DNA of 62,822 bases from Azohydromonas aeria (GTDB lineage: Bacteria > Pseudomonadota > Gammaproteobacteria > Burkholderiales > Burkholderiaceae_C), in contig NZ_VIDQ01000040.1 of the NCBI RefSeq assembly GCF_009760915.1, positions 1 to 62,822 of the forward strand. Direction: 5' to 3'. Both the position numbers and the translations under genes were made by a program. The notes beneath the pieces are model-generated. The model ran no database searches. It was given only the letters and a program-made list of their open reading frames with translations, and was not told where the DNA came from. Shown in pieces: positions 7,397 through 17,750 of this stretch. The first letter of the stretch is position 1; each line of letters starts with the position of its first letter.

Positions 7397-8170
7397 TCAG
7401 CAGGGGACCCGGCGCCCGGCCACGGCGCGGCCCAGCGCCTGCGCCAGCGACGCCGCCGACAGCGGCTGCCCGCCCTGGCCCATCGGCCGGGGCGCCACGG
7501 CCGGCACCAGGTTGGCCACGGCCTCCACGCTGTATTGCCGGTCGCTGCCCAGCCGGGCCTCGAAGGCGTTGGCGCGCTCGACCAGCCGCCGCAAGTCCGC
7601 CTCGACCAGCACGCAGGCATGCGCCAGCACCACGTGCTCCTGCGCGTTCACGCGCCGCCAGTACTGCGCCGTGCCCACGGCCTTGCGCCCGTCCAGCGCG
7701 AGGTTGAAGCGGCCGTCGCAGAACGAGCCTTCCACGGCCTGCGCCGAAGTCTCCAGCCCGAAGGTTTCGAACGCTGCCTGCAGCACGCCGCACAGGTGCA
7801 GGTAGACCGCCTCCATCGCGTCGCCCAGGCGCGAGCGCGTGCGCCACGCCAGGCTGAGGTTGACCATGCCCGGCCCCTGCGGCACCAGCCCGCCGCCGGA
7901 GCGGCGCACCGACACCGGCCAGCCCTGCGCCGCGAAGCGCTCGCACAGGGCATCGAAGCGCTCGAAGCGCCGGTAGGTGGGCGGCACCACCAGCGCGGGG
8001 CGGCATTCCCACACCGCGGCGCAGGCGCCGCCCTCGGCCGCGTGCTCCAGCAGCCGCTGCTCCAGGGCCAGGTCCGACTGCGGGACGCCGGCATCGGGCA
8101 GCAGGGTGAAGCACGGGCGCGGCGGCCCGCAGGCCGCCGCGCCGGGCAGGGTGGCGTCAGCCCCCGACAT
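7397..8170 (-). CDS. lipoate-protein ligase A family protein
   Basis: BPL/LPL catalytic-domain protein, 257 residues. Motifs include the RRSGGGLV nucleotide/lipoate loop followed by GPGMVNLSL, and the catalytic-lysine segment DGRKAVGTAQYWRR. It is the last gene of the acetoin operon: its ATG (8170) lies 14 bp inside acoC, so the two are translationally linked. The obvious role is to attach lipoate to the lipoyl lysine of AcoC. Ligase versus octanoyl/lipoyl transferase cannot be told from the sequence. Family firm, target inferred from position. Confidence 0.86.
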   Translation of the reverse strand: MSGADATLPGAAACGPPRPCFTLLPDAGVPQSDLALEQRLLEHAAEGGACAAVWECRPALVVPPTYRRFERFDALCERFAAQGWPVSVRRSGGGLVPQGPGMVNLSLAWRTRSRLGDAMEAVYLHLCGVLQAAFETFGLETSAQAVEGSFCDGRFNLALDGRKAVGTAQYWRRVNAQEHVVLAHACVLVEADLRRLVERANAFEARLGSDRQYSVEAVANLVPAVAPRPMGQGGQPLSAASLAQALGRAVAGRRVPC

Positions 8171-9281
8171 GCCGCCGCAGCAGCCGGTTGACGTCGCTGG
8201 CGCGCTCCATCTGCACCATGTGGCCGGCGCCCGGGAAACGCTCGACCGTGGCGCCCGGCGGCGCGTGGGCGGCATGCGCGGCCGGCACGATGCGGTCCTC
8301 CTCGCCCCAGACCACCAGCACCGGCGTGCCGCCGGCGCCCAGCTCCAGGCCCGGCCGCTCGGCCTGGCGCCCGTCCGGGAACAGCGCGCGGCTGAGCGAC
8401 AGCAGCAGCGGCTCCACGCCGTCGAGGCGCTTGTACTTCAGCACGTCGTCCACCATCTGCCGGCTCACCAGCGAGGCGTCGGCAAACAGTTGCTCCAGCA
8501 CCGGTTTCAGCTCGCGCCGCGACGCCGCCGTGGCGAAGCCCTCGGTGTAGCCGTGGTTGATGTCCTCGCCCAGGCCGGCCGGCGCGATCAGCGCCACCGA
8601 GGCCACGCGTGCCGGGTGCGAGCGCGCCAGCTGCGCCGCGATGGCGCCGCCCATCGAGTGGCCCACCGCATGCACCCGCTCCACGCCCAAGGCGTCGAGG
8701 AAGCGCGCCACGAAGCCGGCCAGCGCCGCCAGGCTCTCGCCCGGCAGCTTCACGTCGGACTGGCCGTGCCCGGGCAGGTCCAGCGCGATCACGGGCGCGG
8801 CTTCGGCCACCGCGTCGATGTTGAACAGCCAGTTGTCGAGGTCGCCGCCGAAGCCGTGGATGAACAGCACCGGCGTGGCGCTGCCGTCGGCATCACCCCG
8901 GCGCGCGTAGCGCACGCGCAGGCCGTCCACCTCCGTGAAGAGGTAGGCGGGCGCGGCGTCGGCGTCCTCGTCTTCCCCGGCCGAGGGCGTGACGTAGGCC
9001 GCCACGTAGGCGTCGATGTCGGCGTCGGCCACCTCGGCGGGCGCCATCACGCCCAGCAGCGCCTTGACCGGCAGCAGCTCGCCCTCCTGCGCCACCTTGC
9101 GCCGCAGCAGCCCGGGGTCGGGCGCCTCGACGGCGTTGGCGATCTTGTCGGTCTCGACCTCCAGGATCGGCATGCCGACCGTGATCTCGGTGCCTTCTTC
9201 CACCAGCCAGGACATGACGGTGCCTTCCTTCATCGACAGGCCCCACTTGGGCATGACGATGGGGGTGATGCCTGCTGCCAT
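8157..9281 (-). CDS. acoC: acetoin dehydrogenase E2 (lipoyl domain + alpha/beta hydrolase)
   Basis: E2 component of the acetoin dehydrogenase complex, 374 residues. The N-terminal lipoyl domain has the modified lysine in ETDKIAN (Lys46). A linker leads to an alpha/beta-hydrolase domain with HGFGG, nucleophile elbow GHSMGG, acid in GEEDRIVP and His in GAGHMVQ. This is the known AcoC architecture, differing from pyruvate dehydrogenase E2 in lacking a CAT domain. It transfers the acetyl group from acetoin cleavage to CoA. The ATG overlaps the acoB stop by one base (TAATG). No E3 gene is present here, so a housekeeping dihydrolipoamide dehydrogenase must serve. Confidence 0.93.
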   Translation of the reverse strand: MAAGITPIVMPKWGLSMKEGTVMSWLVEEGTEITVGMPILEVETDKIANAVEAPDPGLLRRKVAQEGELLPVKALLGVMAPAEVADADIDAYVAAYVTPSAGEDEDADAAPAYLFTEVDGLRVRYARRGDADGSATPVLFIHGFGGDLDNWLFNIDAVAEAAPVIALDLPGHGQSDVKLPGESLAALAGFVARFLDALGVERVHAVGHSMGGAIAAQLARSHPARVASVALIAPAGLGEDINHGYTEGFATAASRRELKPVLEQLFADASLVSRQMVDDVLKYKRLDGVEPLLLSLSRALFPDGRQAERPGLELGAGGTPVLVVWGEEDRIVPAAHAAHAPPGATVERFPGAGHMVQMERASDVNRLLRRHVGG

Positions 9282-10297
9282 TACTGCTTGCCTCCCTTGA
9301 GCGTGCGACGCGCGGCGTCGGCGATGGCGGAAGCGCTGGGGATGTAGAGGTCCTCCAGCGTCGGCGAGAAGGGCACCGGCACGTGCGGCGGCGCCACCAT
9401 CTCGATCTGCGCCTTCAGGGCCCTGAAGGCGTGCATGGCCACCTGCGCGGAGATGTCGGTGGCGATGTTGCAGCGCGGGCTGGCTTCGTCCACGCACACC
9501 AGGCGCCCGGTGCGCTCCACGCTCTCCAGCACCGTGTCCATGTCCAGCGGCGAGAGCGTGCGCAGGTCGATCACCTCGGCCTCGATGCCTTCCTTCGCCA
9601 GCGCGGCCGCGGCCTCCAGCGAGCGGTGCACCATCAGCCCGTAGGTGACGATGGAGACATGCTCGCCCTCGCGCACCACGTTGGCCTCGCCGAAGGGGAT
9701 GGCGTAGGACGCTTCGGGCACCTCGCCTTCGAGCGCGTACAGGTTCTTGTGCTCGCAGAAAATGACCGGGTCGTTGTCGCGGATCGCCTGGATCAGCAGC
9801 CCCTTGGTGTCATAAGGGCTGCTCGGGCACACCACCTTCAGCCCGGGTATGTGCGTGAAGACGGGCGTGAGCATCTGCGAGTGCTGCGCCGCGGCGCGGA
9901 AGCCCGCGCCGACCATGGCGCGGATGACCACCGGCGTCTCGGCCTTGCCGCCGAACATGTACTTGAACTTGGCGGCCTGGTTGAAGATCTGGTCGAAGCA
10001 CACGCCCATGAAGTCGATGAACATGAGCTCGGCGATCGGGCGCATGCCGCAGGAGGCGGCGCCGATCGCGGCGCCGACGTAGGCGCTCTCGGACAGCGGC
10101 GTGTCGAGCAGCCGGTCGCCGTACTTGGCGTACAGGCCCTTGGTCACGCCCAGGACGCCGCCCCAGGCGTCCTTCTCTCCTTCCGCGCCGGCGCCGCCGA
10201 CGATGTCCTCGCCCATCATGATCACCGACGGGTCGCGCGCCATTTCCTGGTCGATGGCCTCGTTGACGGCCTGCTTGAGGGAAATCTTCCTCGCCAT
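9281..10297 (-). CDS. acoB: acetoin dehydrogenase E1 beta subunit
   Basis: Transketolase-like beta subunit of the TPP-dependent acetoin:acceptor oxidoreductase, 338 residues. It begins with the family N-terminus MARKISLKQAVNEAIDQEM and has MGEDIVGGAGAEGEKDAWGG, a segment close to other AcoB proteins, and the C-terminal transketolase_C domain. It pairs with AcoA to cleave acetoin into acetaldehyde and a lipoyl-bound acetyl group. It lies 63 bp after acoA and is overlapped by acoC by one base. Sequence is full length with no defect seen. Confidence 0.95.
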   Translation of the reverse strand: MARKISLKQAVNEAIDQEMARDPSVIMMGEDIVGGAGAEGEKDAWGGVLGVTKGLYAKYGDRLLDTPLSESAYVGAAIGAASCGMRPIAELMFIDFMGVCFDQIFNQAAKFKYMFGGKAETPVVIRAMVGAGFRAAAQHSQMLTPVFTHIPGLKVVCPSSPYDTKGLLIQAIRDNDPVIFCEHKNLYALEGEVPEASYAIPFGEANVVREGEHVSIVTYGLMVHRSLEAAAALAKEGIEAEVIDLRTLSPLDMDTVLESVERTGRLVCVDEASPRCNIATDISAQVAMHAFRALKAQIEMVAPPHVPVPFSPTLEDLYIPSASAIADAARRTLKGGKQ

Positions 10298-10360
10298 GTG
10301 GATGTCTCCTGGCTGTGTTTGAAGGGAGTTGTCGTTGCTGCTGCTTGAGCGGGTGCCGGC

Positions 10361-11347
10361 TCAGTACCTGACGTACACGTCGGTGAGCAGGTCGGCGGCG
10401 GTGGGTAGCGGCGCGGCCTTGGCCTGCGCCACGGCGTCCTCGATCAGGCCCAGCACCTCGTGGTCGATGGCGGTGAGCTCCTCGGCCGTGATGAGCCCCG
10501 CGCCGGTGACCTCGGCCGCGAACTTCTTGAGGCAGTCGCGGTTGTTGCGGATGTCATCGAGCTCGCCGGGGGCGCGGTAGGTCTGCGCGTCGCCCTCGAA
10601 GTGGCCGTAGAAGCGCACCATCTTGCATTCCAGCAGGGCCGGGCCGCCGCCGTCGCGGGCGCGCTTGATGATCTCGCCGGCGGCCTCGTGCACGGCGAAG
10701 AAGTCGGTGCCGTCCACCGTCACGCCGGGCATGCCGAAGCCCGCGGCGCGGTCCACGTAGCTGTCCACCGCGGTGCCGTAGTCGCGCGCGGTGGACTCGG
10801 CGTAGCCGTTGTTCTCGATGACGAAGATGGCCGGCAGGTTCCACACCGCCGCCAGGTTCAGGCTCTCCAGGAAGGTGCCCTGGTTGGAGGCGCCGTCGCC
10901 CACGAAGCTGATCGCCACCTCGCCGCTCTTGCGGTACTTGGCCGCCAGCGCCGCGCCGCACACCAGCGGCGCGCCCGCGCCCAGGATGCCGTTGGCGCCC
11001 ATCATTCCCCGGGACAGGTCCGCGATGTGCATCGAGCCGCCCTTGCCGTTGCAGGAGCCGCCCTTGCGCCCGTAGATCTCCTTCATCATCGCCACCACGT
11101 CCACGCCCTTGGCGATGCAGTGGCCGTGGCCGCGGTGCGTGCTGGCGATGCGGTCGCCGTCGCCCAGGTGGCTCATGATCCCGACGGCGGTGGCCTCCTC
11201 GCCGGCGTACAGGTGCACGAAGCCGGGGATGTCGCCGCGGCCGAAGTCCACGTGCAGCCGCTCCTCGAACTCGCGGATGGTGCGCATGGTGCGGTAGCAC
11301 TGCAGCAGCGCCTGCCGCTCCAGCGGGAAAGGATTCACGTCAGCCAT
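10361..11347 (-). CDS. acoA: acetoin dehydrogenase E1 alpha subunit
   Basis: TPP-binding alpha subunit of acetoin dehydrogenase, 328 residues. The thiamine diphosphate motif begins GDGASNQG and ends IENN, with the usual spacing, and is preceded by GAGAPLVCGAALAAK. HLYAGEEATAVGI is a typical E1 alpha segment. It forms the heterotetrameric E1 with AcoB. The gene follows acoX by 15 bp, with an AAGGAGG ribosome site in the gap, so one message from the sigma-54 promoter upstream of acoX is expected. Confidence 0.95.
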   Translation of the reverse strand: MADVNPFPLERQALLQCYRTMRTIREFEERLHVDFGRGDIPGFVHLYAGEEATAVGIMSHLGDGDRIASTHRGHGHCIAKGVDVVAMMKEIYGRKGGSCNGKGGSMHIADLSRGMMGANGILGAGAPLVCGAALAAKYRKSGEVAISFVGDGASNQGTFLESLNLAAVWNLPAIFVIENNGYAESTARDYGTAVDSYVDRAAGFGMPGVTVDGTDFFAVHEAAGEIIKRARDGGGPALLECKMVRFYGHFEGDAQTYRAPGELDDIRNNRDCLKKFAAEVTGAGLITAEELTAIDHEVLGLIEDAVAQAKAAPLPTAADLLTDVYVRY

Positions 11348-11362
11348 GGTCTTGCCTCCTTG

Positions 11363-12421
11363 TCAAAGGTTGCTTGCGGAACGGTGGAACAGGCCGTGGA
11401 CCGCCGCGAACTGCAGGCAGCGCTCCACGTCCACCGTGGGAAAGGCGTTCGCGCGCAGCGTCAGCCGCACGCGCTCGCCGGGATCGAAGGGCAGCTCGCG
11501 CTCGCCGTCCAGCGCCACGACGCCGCCGGCATGCTCCACGTCGAAGGGCTCGCCGGGCGCCATCGGCTCCCAGCCGGCGACGCGCACCTCGCGCAGCATC
11601 CCGGGCGCGATCGGCGCCTGCAGCGCCAGCCGCGCCGGGGCGCCCTCGGGTGCCAGCCGCACCGCCAGCCCGTGCGGCTCGCGCCGGCCCACGGGCTGCA
11701 GCAGCGCGCCGATGGCCGACAGCCCGATGGCGCAGGGGTCGGCGAAGGTCAGGTAGGCGGCGGCCAGCTGCCCGGTGCGCCACAGCGCGCGCGCGCCGAT
11801 GCAGCGCTCGGTGGAGATCACCGCGTCCACCAGCGCGATGTCGCGCCGGCGCCCGTCGCCGATCTCCACCTCCAGCAGCTTGTTGCCCGCCAGCGCCTCT
11901 TCCGCCGGGACGCGGCCGGTGGCCAGCAGCGCCACGGCCATGGCCACCAGCGTGGGCTCGCGCAGCTCGGGAAAGGCGTTGTTGGTGCCGGTGGACAGGC
12001 CCGCGATGGGCACGTCCGCGCACTCGCGCACGACGGCGCGGTGCGTGCCGTCGCCGCCCAGCACGACGAGCGCGCGCACGCCGGCGGCGCGCATGCGCCG
12101 CGCGGCCTCGAAGGTGTCCTCCACCGTCGAGGTCACGGGCATGTCCAGGAACTCGACCGCCGGAAAGGCGTCGCCCTCGGGCCCGCCGCGCTGCAGGTGC
12201 CGCTGCAGCAGCGCGCGCAGGCCGGCCTTGTCGGGCATCAGCAGCACGCGGCCCACGCCCAGCGACTTCAGGGTGCTCAGCAGGCGCAGCACGATGCTCA
12301 CGCGCTCGGCGATCTGCAGGTTGCTGGCGTTGGCCACGACGCGGCGGATGTCGCGCGCCGACACCGGGTTGGCGATGATCCCCACGCACACCTCGCTCGC
12401 TGCCGCCGCTTGCCTCGTCAT
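11363..12421 (-). CDS. acoX: AcoX, NAD-kinase-like protein of acetoin operon
   Basis: ATP-NAD kinase-fold protein, 352 residues. It has GIIANPVSARDIRR at the N-terminus and the nucleotide motifs LGGDGTHRAV and STGTNNAFPE, as in NAD/diacylglycerol kinases. AcoX is the usual first gene of acetoin operons in Cupriavidus and Pseudomonas; its job is unsettled. I place the start at ATG 12421 with GAGAGG upstream; an in-frame ATG at 12439 and longer open frame exist but would crowd or overlap the promoter at 12462-12476. The sigma-54 -12 box lies about 40 bp upstream. Confidence 0.9.
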   Translation of the reverse strand: MTRQAAAASEVCVGIIANPVSARDIRRVVANASNLQIAERVSIVLRLLSTLKSLGVGRVLLMPDKAGLRALLQRHLQRGGPEGDAFPAVEFLDMPVTSTVEDTFEAARRMRAAGVRALVVLGGDGTHRAVVRECADVPIAGLSTGTNNAFPELREPTLVAMAVALLATGRVPAEEALAGNKLLEVEIGDGRRRDIALVDAVISTERCIGARALWRTGQLAAAYLTFADPCAIGLSAIGALLQPVGRREPHGLAVRLAPEGAPARLALQAPIAPGMLREVRVAGWEPMAPGEPFDVEHAGGVVALDGERELPFDPGERVRLTLRANAFPTVDVERCLQFAAVHGLFHRSASNL

Positions 12422-12461
12422 TCGCTGGCCCTCTCGCATTCCGTTGACGCGGCACCAGACC

Positions 12462-12476
12462 GCAAGGGCCATGCCA
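12462..12476 (-). promoter_or_regulatory. sigma-54 promoter of acoXABC-lipoate ligase operon
   Basis: Read on the minus strand, TGGCATGGCCCTTGC fits the -24/-12 consensus with correct GG-N10-GC spacing and one change (C to T). It lies about 40 bp before acoX. Acetoin operons are classically sigma-54/AcoR dependent, which supports the call. Confidence 0.82.
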
Positions 12477-12552
12477 TCGCCGACAGGCCGGCGCCAGCGC
12501 CCGGCATCGGCCCTTCGCTCCCGGGGCGGGCCGGGGCGCCGCGCGCGGCGGC

Positions 12553-12605
12553 TGTCGCAGCGGGCCGGCGCGGCCTGCGACAGGTGTCGCACCCGGGCTG
12601 CGACA
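12553..12605. promoter_or_regulatory. AcoR enhancer palindromes between acoX and acoR
   Basis: A palindrome with 7-bp perfect arms, TGCGACA-GG-TGTCGCA, at 12576-12591, flanked by single copies at 12553-12559 (TGTCGCA) and 12599-12605 (TGCGACA); a weaker copy, TGTCGCT, is at 12629-12635. They are 77-143 bp upstream of the acoX sigma-54 promoter, the usual range for enhancer-bound activators, and could also autoregulate acoR. Confidence 0.75.
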
Positions 12606-12813
12606 GGCGCCGCATGCCCTGGGCGATGTGTCGCTTCGGGATTGGGGTTATTGCGGTTTCCCCCCTTCGGGGGTGGGTTCGATGATGCGTGCCCGGCACA
12701 CGCCGGACACCGGGCCCTCCACAGCCCCGTGCCCAAGCAGCACGGCCGCGGCGCGGCAGCAGCCACAGCAGTCACGGCGGCGGCAGCGCGGCGGCCGGCA
12801 CGAGGAGACCGCC

Positions 12814-14847
<2,034 letters not shown>

Positions 14848-14957
14848 ACGGCGCCGGCTGCGCGGCGGCCGCCACGGCCTGGCCCGAAAGGGGGAGGCCG
14901 CTTACCCGCGCCAGCGAGTCACCACCCCATTGCGGGGGCGTCCTTCATGCCGATGGC

Positions 14958-14971
14958 GTGCCCAAGGTCAC
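14958..14971 (-). promoter_or_regulatory. GTGAC-N4-GGCAC dyad upstream of the response regulator
   Basis: On the minus strand GTGACCTTGGGCAC resembles the element found at T6SS unit heads (GTGACYTTSGTC). It is 116 bp before the response-regulator start and points the other way, so it is the weakest member of the set. A CCACA-ATTCA-TGTGG inverted repeat lies just downstream (about 14974-14988). The rest of the 239-bp gap after acoR shows no gene. Confidence 0.35.
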
Positions 14972-15086
14972 GCACCACAATTCATGTGGCTTGTCAACGT
15001 TTCCCCGGCTGGCGCATCTCCCCGCGCCATGCATGGAAAACCGCGGCAGGTGCCGAATTTTTCCCGACTTACTCCTGGGGGAAGCT

Positions 15087-15788
15087 ATGCACTGTGTCAC
15101 CGAGTCGCCCTGGACCCACGCCCGTGCCGGCTATGCCGCCGCGCTCGTCGAAGAGCCCGTCACCCGCCGCGTGCTGCTGGTCGATGACCACGAGCTGATC
15201 CGCTGCGGCGTGCGCGCCCTGTACGCGGACATCGATGAAATCCACATCGAGTGGCTGGAAGCCGGCACGCTCGACGAGGCGCTGGAGGTGTATGCGCAGT
15301 CGCGGCCCGTCGACGCCGTGCTGCTGGACCTCAACCTCAACGACTGCAAGGGCCTGCAGGGCCTGCGCCGCTTCGCGCAAGTCCACCCGGGTGCGCGCGT
15401 GGCGGTGTTCAGCGGCACGCAGGACGAGTTCGTGGTGCGCCAGGCGCGCGCCCTGGGCGCCGCGGCCTGGGTGCACAAGGGCGCGCTGATGGCCGACATG
15501 CGTCGCACGCTGCGGGCGCTGCTCATGGCGCCGAGCGGACGCCGCGACGCAAGCCCGGCCGCGGCGGCGCTGTTCCCGCGCTGCGCCAATGCCGCGCTGG
15601 TCGATCGCGTCAGCGAGCTCGGCCCGCGCCACCTGGAGATCCTGGAGCTGGTGCTCTCGGGCTGCGCCAACCAGGAGATCAGCCAGTCCATGTCGCTGTC
15701 GCTGGGGACGGTCAAGAACTACGTCTCGGCGCTGCTGCTGGCGCTGGACGTGAAGTCGCGCGCGCACCTGATCACGCTGTTCCGCTGA
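15087..15788 (+). CDS. LuxR/NarL-type response regulator
   Basis: Two-component response regulator, 233 residues. The receiver domain has the acidic pair in LLVDDHELI (Asp33-Asp34), phospho-acceptor Asp81 (VLLDLNLND) and a conserved Lys (VHKG). The C-terminal LuxR helix-turn-helix is at about 175-230 (LEILELVLSGCANQEISQSM then GTVKNYVS). A GGGGGAAG ribosome site precedes ATG 15087. It is 39 bp upstream of a hybrid kinase gene and the T6SS starts right after, so control of the secretion locus is a fair guess but not shown. Confidence 0.9.
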   Translation: MHCVTESPWTHARAGYAAALVEEPVTRRVLLVDDHELIRCGVRALYADIDEIHIEWLEAGTLDEALEVYAQSRPVDAVLLDLNLNDCKGLQGLRRFAQVHPGARVAVFSGTQDEFVVRQARALGAAAWVHKGALMADMRRTLRALLMAPSGRRDASPAAAALFPRCANAALVDRVSELGPRHLEILELVLSGCANQEISQSMSLSLGTVKNYVSALLLALDVKSRAHLITLFR

Positions 15789-15827
15789 AAGCGGCGGCCA
15801 CGCACGGCTCGAAATCGGAAGCGGAGC

Positions 15828-17660
15828 ATGGCTGCCGTCCTGCCCGCCGGGTTGCACCGCGGCGCCTATGTCGCGGTCAGCGACTGCTGCGGCGCCGATG
15901 CCGCGGCCCCGGCCTGGATCGAGCGCCGTGCGCGCCGGCGCCGGCTGCACGACCGGGCCCGCGCCGAGCTGCGGCAGGGCGCGCCGGTGGTGGTGGTGTC
16001 GGCCGGCACCGCGCTGGCCGCGGCGCTGCTGGCAGTGCCCTTCGACCCGCGGCTGTGGGTGTTCGTGCTCGTCGGCGCCGTGCTGTGGGCCGGCTGGACC
16101 GCGTGGGCCCTGGGCGACCCGCCGGGCGGCATGGCCGCGGGCTCCGTGTCGGCGGGCGGCCTGGCGCGGCGCATGACGGTGTCGCACGCCGCCTTCGCGG
16201 CCTGCACGGCGCTGTGCCTGCTGGCCCTGGGCCTGCTGGCCTGGTGGCCGATGGACGAGGTGCCGAGCCGGCTGCTGGGCCTGCTGCTGGCCGTGGTGGC
16301 GCTGAGCGCCGCCCATGCCCTGGCGCCACTGGGTCCGATGGCCTGGCTGGCGCTGCTGCCACCGTGGTCGGCGGCGCTGGCGCAGGCCTGGCACGCGCCG
16401 GCGTTGGCCGCACCCGCGCTGGCCGTGGCGGCGCTGCTCAGCGCCCTGCTGCGCGCGCTGACGGCGCGGCGCCGGCGGCGCTGGCGCCTGGCCGCCGAGG
16501 CGCAGCTGGCGCTGGAGGAGCAGCTGCGCGCCGTGTCGGCCGAGCGCGACCGGGCGCTGCGCGCCGATGCCGACAAGACCCGCTTCCTGGCCAACGCCAG
16601 CCACGACCTGCGCCAGCCCGTGCACGCCATCGGGCTGTTCGCCGCGACGCTGGAAAAGCGCCTGCGCGGCAGCGACGACGAGCCCTACGTGCGCAACGTG
16701 ATCTGCTCCATCGACGCGCTGGAGCGCTCCTTCAACGCCATGCTCGACGTGACGCGGCTCGACGCCGGCACCGTCGAGCCCAGTCTGCAGCAGTTCCCGC
16801 TGTGCGACGTCTTCCGGCGGCTGTACATGCAGTTCGCCGGCCAGGCCGAGCTGCGCGGGCTGAGCCTGCGTTTCGCACCTGGCGGCAAGTCCGTCTGCAG
16901 CGACCCGCAGTTGCTGGAGCGGCTGCTGGCCAATCTGGTGCAGAACGCGCTCAAGTACACCGAGCGCGGCGGCGTGGTGGTGGTGGCGCGCACCACGGCC
17001 TCGCACGTCAACATCGAGGTCTGGGACACCGGCGTGGGCATCGGCGCGGCCGAGCTGCCGCGGGTGTTCGACGAGTTCTACCAGGTCGGGCGCAGCGAGC
17101 GCACGCGCATGCAGGGCCTGGGCATGGGGCTGGCGATCGTCAAGCGGCTGGCGCAGCTGCTGGAACTGCGCCTGAGCGTGGCCTCGCAGCCCGGGCGTGG
17201 CACGGTGTTCCGCGTGGGGGTGCCGCGCGGTCGCCACGGCGTGGTCGAGAACGCAGCCGTGCCCGCCGACACCCTGCCGCTTGCTGACGACGGCTCGCGC
17301 ACGGTGCTGGTGATCGAGGACGAGGCCCCCATCCGTGAGGCGCTGGGCGCGCTGCTGCGCGAATGGGGCCATGCCGCGGTGGTGGCGGCCTCGGCGCAGG
17401 AGGCCGAGCAGGCGCAGCGTGCGCTGCGCGCGCCGCCGGACCTGATCGTGTCGGACCTGCACCTGGGCGAGGGTACCGACGGCATCGCGGCCATCGCCGC
17501 GGTGCGCCGCCACTGGGGCTGCGAGGTGCCGGCCGTGCTCGTCACGGGAGACACCTCGCACCAGGAGCTGCGCCGCGCCACCGACAGCGGCTACGAGGTG
17601 CTGGTCAAGCCGGTGCCCGCGCGCAAGCTGCTGGGCGTGCTGCGCGGGCTGGAGCGCTGA
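15828..17660 (+). CDS. hybrid sensor histidine kinase with receiver domain
   Basis: Membrane histidine kinase, 610 residues. The N-terminal half has several hydrophobic segments (about 50-70, 70-95, 120-145, 150-215) and no recognisable sensor domain. A short coiled segment leads to the H-box SHDLRQPVHA (His259), the N-box NLVQNALKYT and G-boxes DTGVGI and GLGMGLAI. The C-terminal receiver has Asp543 in VSDLHLGEG and Lys in VLVKPV. It sits directly after the LuxR-type regulator, which suggests a phosphorelay pair. Signal unknown. Confidence 0.9.
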   Translation: MAAVLPAGLHRGAYVAVSDCCGADAAAPAWIERRARRRRLHDRARAELRQGAPVVVVSAGTALAAALLAVPFDPRLWVFVLVGAVLWAGWTAWALGDPPGGMAAGSVSAGGLARRMTVSHAAFAACTALCLLALGLLAWWPMDEVPSRLLGLLLAVVALSAAHALAPLGPMAWLALLPPWSAALAQAWHAPALAAPALAVAALLSALLRALTARRRRRWRLAAEAQLALEEQLRAVSAERDRALRADADKTRFLANASHDLRQPVHAIGLFAATLEKRLRGSDDEPYVRNVICSIDALERSFNAMLDVTRLDAGTVEPSLQQFPLCDVFRRLYMQFAGQAELRGLSLRFAPGGKSVCSDPQLLERLLANLVQNALKYTERGGVVVVARTTASHVNIEVWDTGVGIGAAELPRVFDEFYQVGRSERTRMQGLGMGLAIVKRLAQLLELRLSVASQPGRGTVFRVGVPRGRHGVVENAAVPADTLPLADDGSRTVLVIEDEAPIREALGALLREWGHAAVVAASAQEAEQAQRALRAPPDLIVSDLHLGEGTDGIAAIAAVRRHWGCEVPAVLVTGDTSHQELRRATDSGYEVLVKPVPARKLLGVLRGLER

Positions 17661-17672
17661 GTCCCGTAGCGG

Positions 17673-17689
17673 GTGACTTTCGCCACTGT
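17673..17689 (+). promoter_or_regulatory. T6SS common element, tssA copy
   Basis: GTGACTTTCGCCACTGT, 78 bp before the tssA start and 12 bp after the kinase stop. It matches the recurring GTGACTTTSGTCC element; GTGAC-TTTC-GCCAC also forms an imperfect dyad. Confidence 0.55.
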
Positions 17690-17750
17690 GGTGCGCAACC
17701 ACGGGCTCCGAGACTGGCTTCCAGCGCAACCAATGTGCCGGGACCGCCGC

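Noticed and set aside
12660..12674. CCCC-TTCG-GGGG hairpin upstream of acoR as a terminator
   Set aside because: Only a four-base stem with no T tract; chance occurrence is likely in this composition.
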